Position numbers and translations under genes: made by a program. Below, piece after piece: positions 63,755-64,000 of a stretch of 64,000 bases of DNA. Position 1 is the stretch's first letter; every line of letters starts with the position of its first letter. The notes below the pieces were generated by a model. The model did not search any database. It saw nothing but the letters and a program-made list of their open reading frames with translations, and had not been told where the DNA came from. The stretch spans positions 3,968,001 to 4,032,000 of the forward strand of contig NC_009831.1 in NCBI RefSeq assembly GCF_000018025.1. The letters are read 5' to 3'. Origin of the DNA: Shewanella sediminis HAW-EB3 (GTDB taxonomy: Bacteria; Pseudomonadota; Gammaproteobacteria; Enterobacterales; Shewanellaceae).

Positions 63755-63817
63755 CTTTCACCACTCCTTCACGCAGTTAATGCCCAATTCTTACCACAAA
63801 AACAGGCGCTGTCCATA

Positions 63818-63850
63818 AAAAAACCGAGCAATAAACTCGGCTTTTATTTT
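63818..63850 (-). terminator. Terminator of the S9 peptidase-like gene
   Basis: ccgag (63824-63828)/ctcgg (63836-63840) with flanking A/T pairs; read on the minus strand it continues into TTTTTTTAT. Confidence 0.7.
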
Positions 63851-63878
63851 ATTATCTTGGCAAAAAATCTCAGCCTAA

Positions 63879-64000
63879 TTAGTCGGCCTTCTTATATTCG
63901 GTATATGCCTCGCCCTGAGTTAACCAGGCAGGTGCGGGTTTGCCCTTCAGATAGTGGTCGAAGTACTCCATCATACGAATGCTGTAATCGAGCTTATTCG
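63879..64000 (-). CDS. C-terminal fragment of an S9-type (prolyl oligopeptidase family) peptidase
   Basis: Only the last 40 codons are in the window and the gene continues beyond base 64000. The tail, SIRMMEYFDHYLKGKPAPAW followed by LTQGEAYTEYKKAD, matches the C-terminus of dipeptidyl/prolyl-oligopeptidase alpha/beta hydrolases, in which RMMEYFDHYLKG is recurrent. The catalytic residues lie outside the window. Confidence 0.7.
   Translation of the reverse strand, partial: NKLDYSIRMMEYFDHYLKGKPAPAWLTQGEAYTEYKKAD

Overview
The window looks like a chromosomal segment of a marine gammaproteobacterium, most likely Shewanella. The reasons are an OmcA/MtrC-type decaheme lipoprotein cytochrome, the order porin - phoB - phoR - pstS with rdgC divergent from the porin, the ppnN-xni pair, many cyclic-di-GMP proteins and several large secreted proteases. 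This assignment rests on gene content and remembered synteny, not on a search. There is no phage, transposase, CRISPR array, rRNA or tRNA that I can see.

Layout. 1-9.9 kb: a quinol-monooxygenase-like fragment, a c-heme-sensing HD-GYP protein, a purine nucleoside block (deoD plus a TsgA-like transporter, followed by a small basic ORF and a Crp/Fnr regulator), an NTF2-like lipoprotein, and an AraC regulator divergent from a Bcr/CflA-type pump. 9.9-21.3 kb: secreted or lipoproteins of unknown role, a cold-shock-domain membrane protein, an RstAB-like two-component system, metY, a GAF-GGDEF-EAL protein and a DUF599 membrane protein. 22-31.6 kb: an orphan decaheme cytochrome, an S41 protease lipoprotein with a small partner lipoprotein, and two convergent secreted proteases (a metzincin and a subtilisin) that end in the same kind of C-terminal domain. 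31.9-40.7 kb: DUF2461, a GST, a periplasmic binding protein, methyltransferases, a small protein behind a textbook PhoB promoter, a 7TMR-DISM/GGDEF protein, a YfaZ-like outer-membrane protein and glutathione peroxidase.

40.7-45.6 kb is the most unusual part. Two intergenic clusters hold six related transcription units, and none of them has a conserved reading frame. Five have an AACTT-N16-TCTGA/TCAAA promoter, which is the sigma-E (RpoE) pattern; the sixth has a decayed version. All six carry a GTTCATCA..CTC(CC) element and a CTAGCGC motif, and all end in a Rho-independent terminator. The GTTCATCA/CTCCC element is complementary to a Shine-Dalgarno plus AUGAUGAAC start region. I read this as a multicopy family of sigma-E-dependent small RNAs, partly tandemly duplicated, placed next to the Pho locus. 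Its porin mRNA begins with exactly AUGAUGAAC.

45.8-64 kb: pstS, phoR and phoB, the porin, rdgC, an M61 peptidase, a TPR membrane protein, a diguanylate cyclase with an intact GGEEF, ppnN, xni, a DUF3192 protein, a small membrane-anchored protein bracketed by inverted copies of a dispersed repeat, a GNAT acetyltransferase, an isoprenylcysteine-methyltransferase-like protein, a MarC protein and the C-terminus of an S9-type peptidase. The regulatory themes are phosphate starvation (two clear Pho-box promoters), envelope stress (the sigma-E units) and c-di-GMP signalling. In the last group, three proteins carry degenerate GGDEF motifs and one an intact motif.
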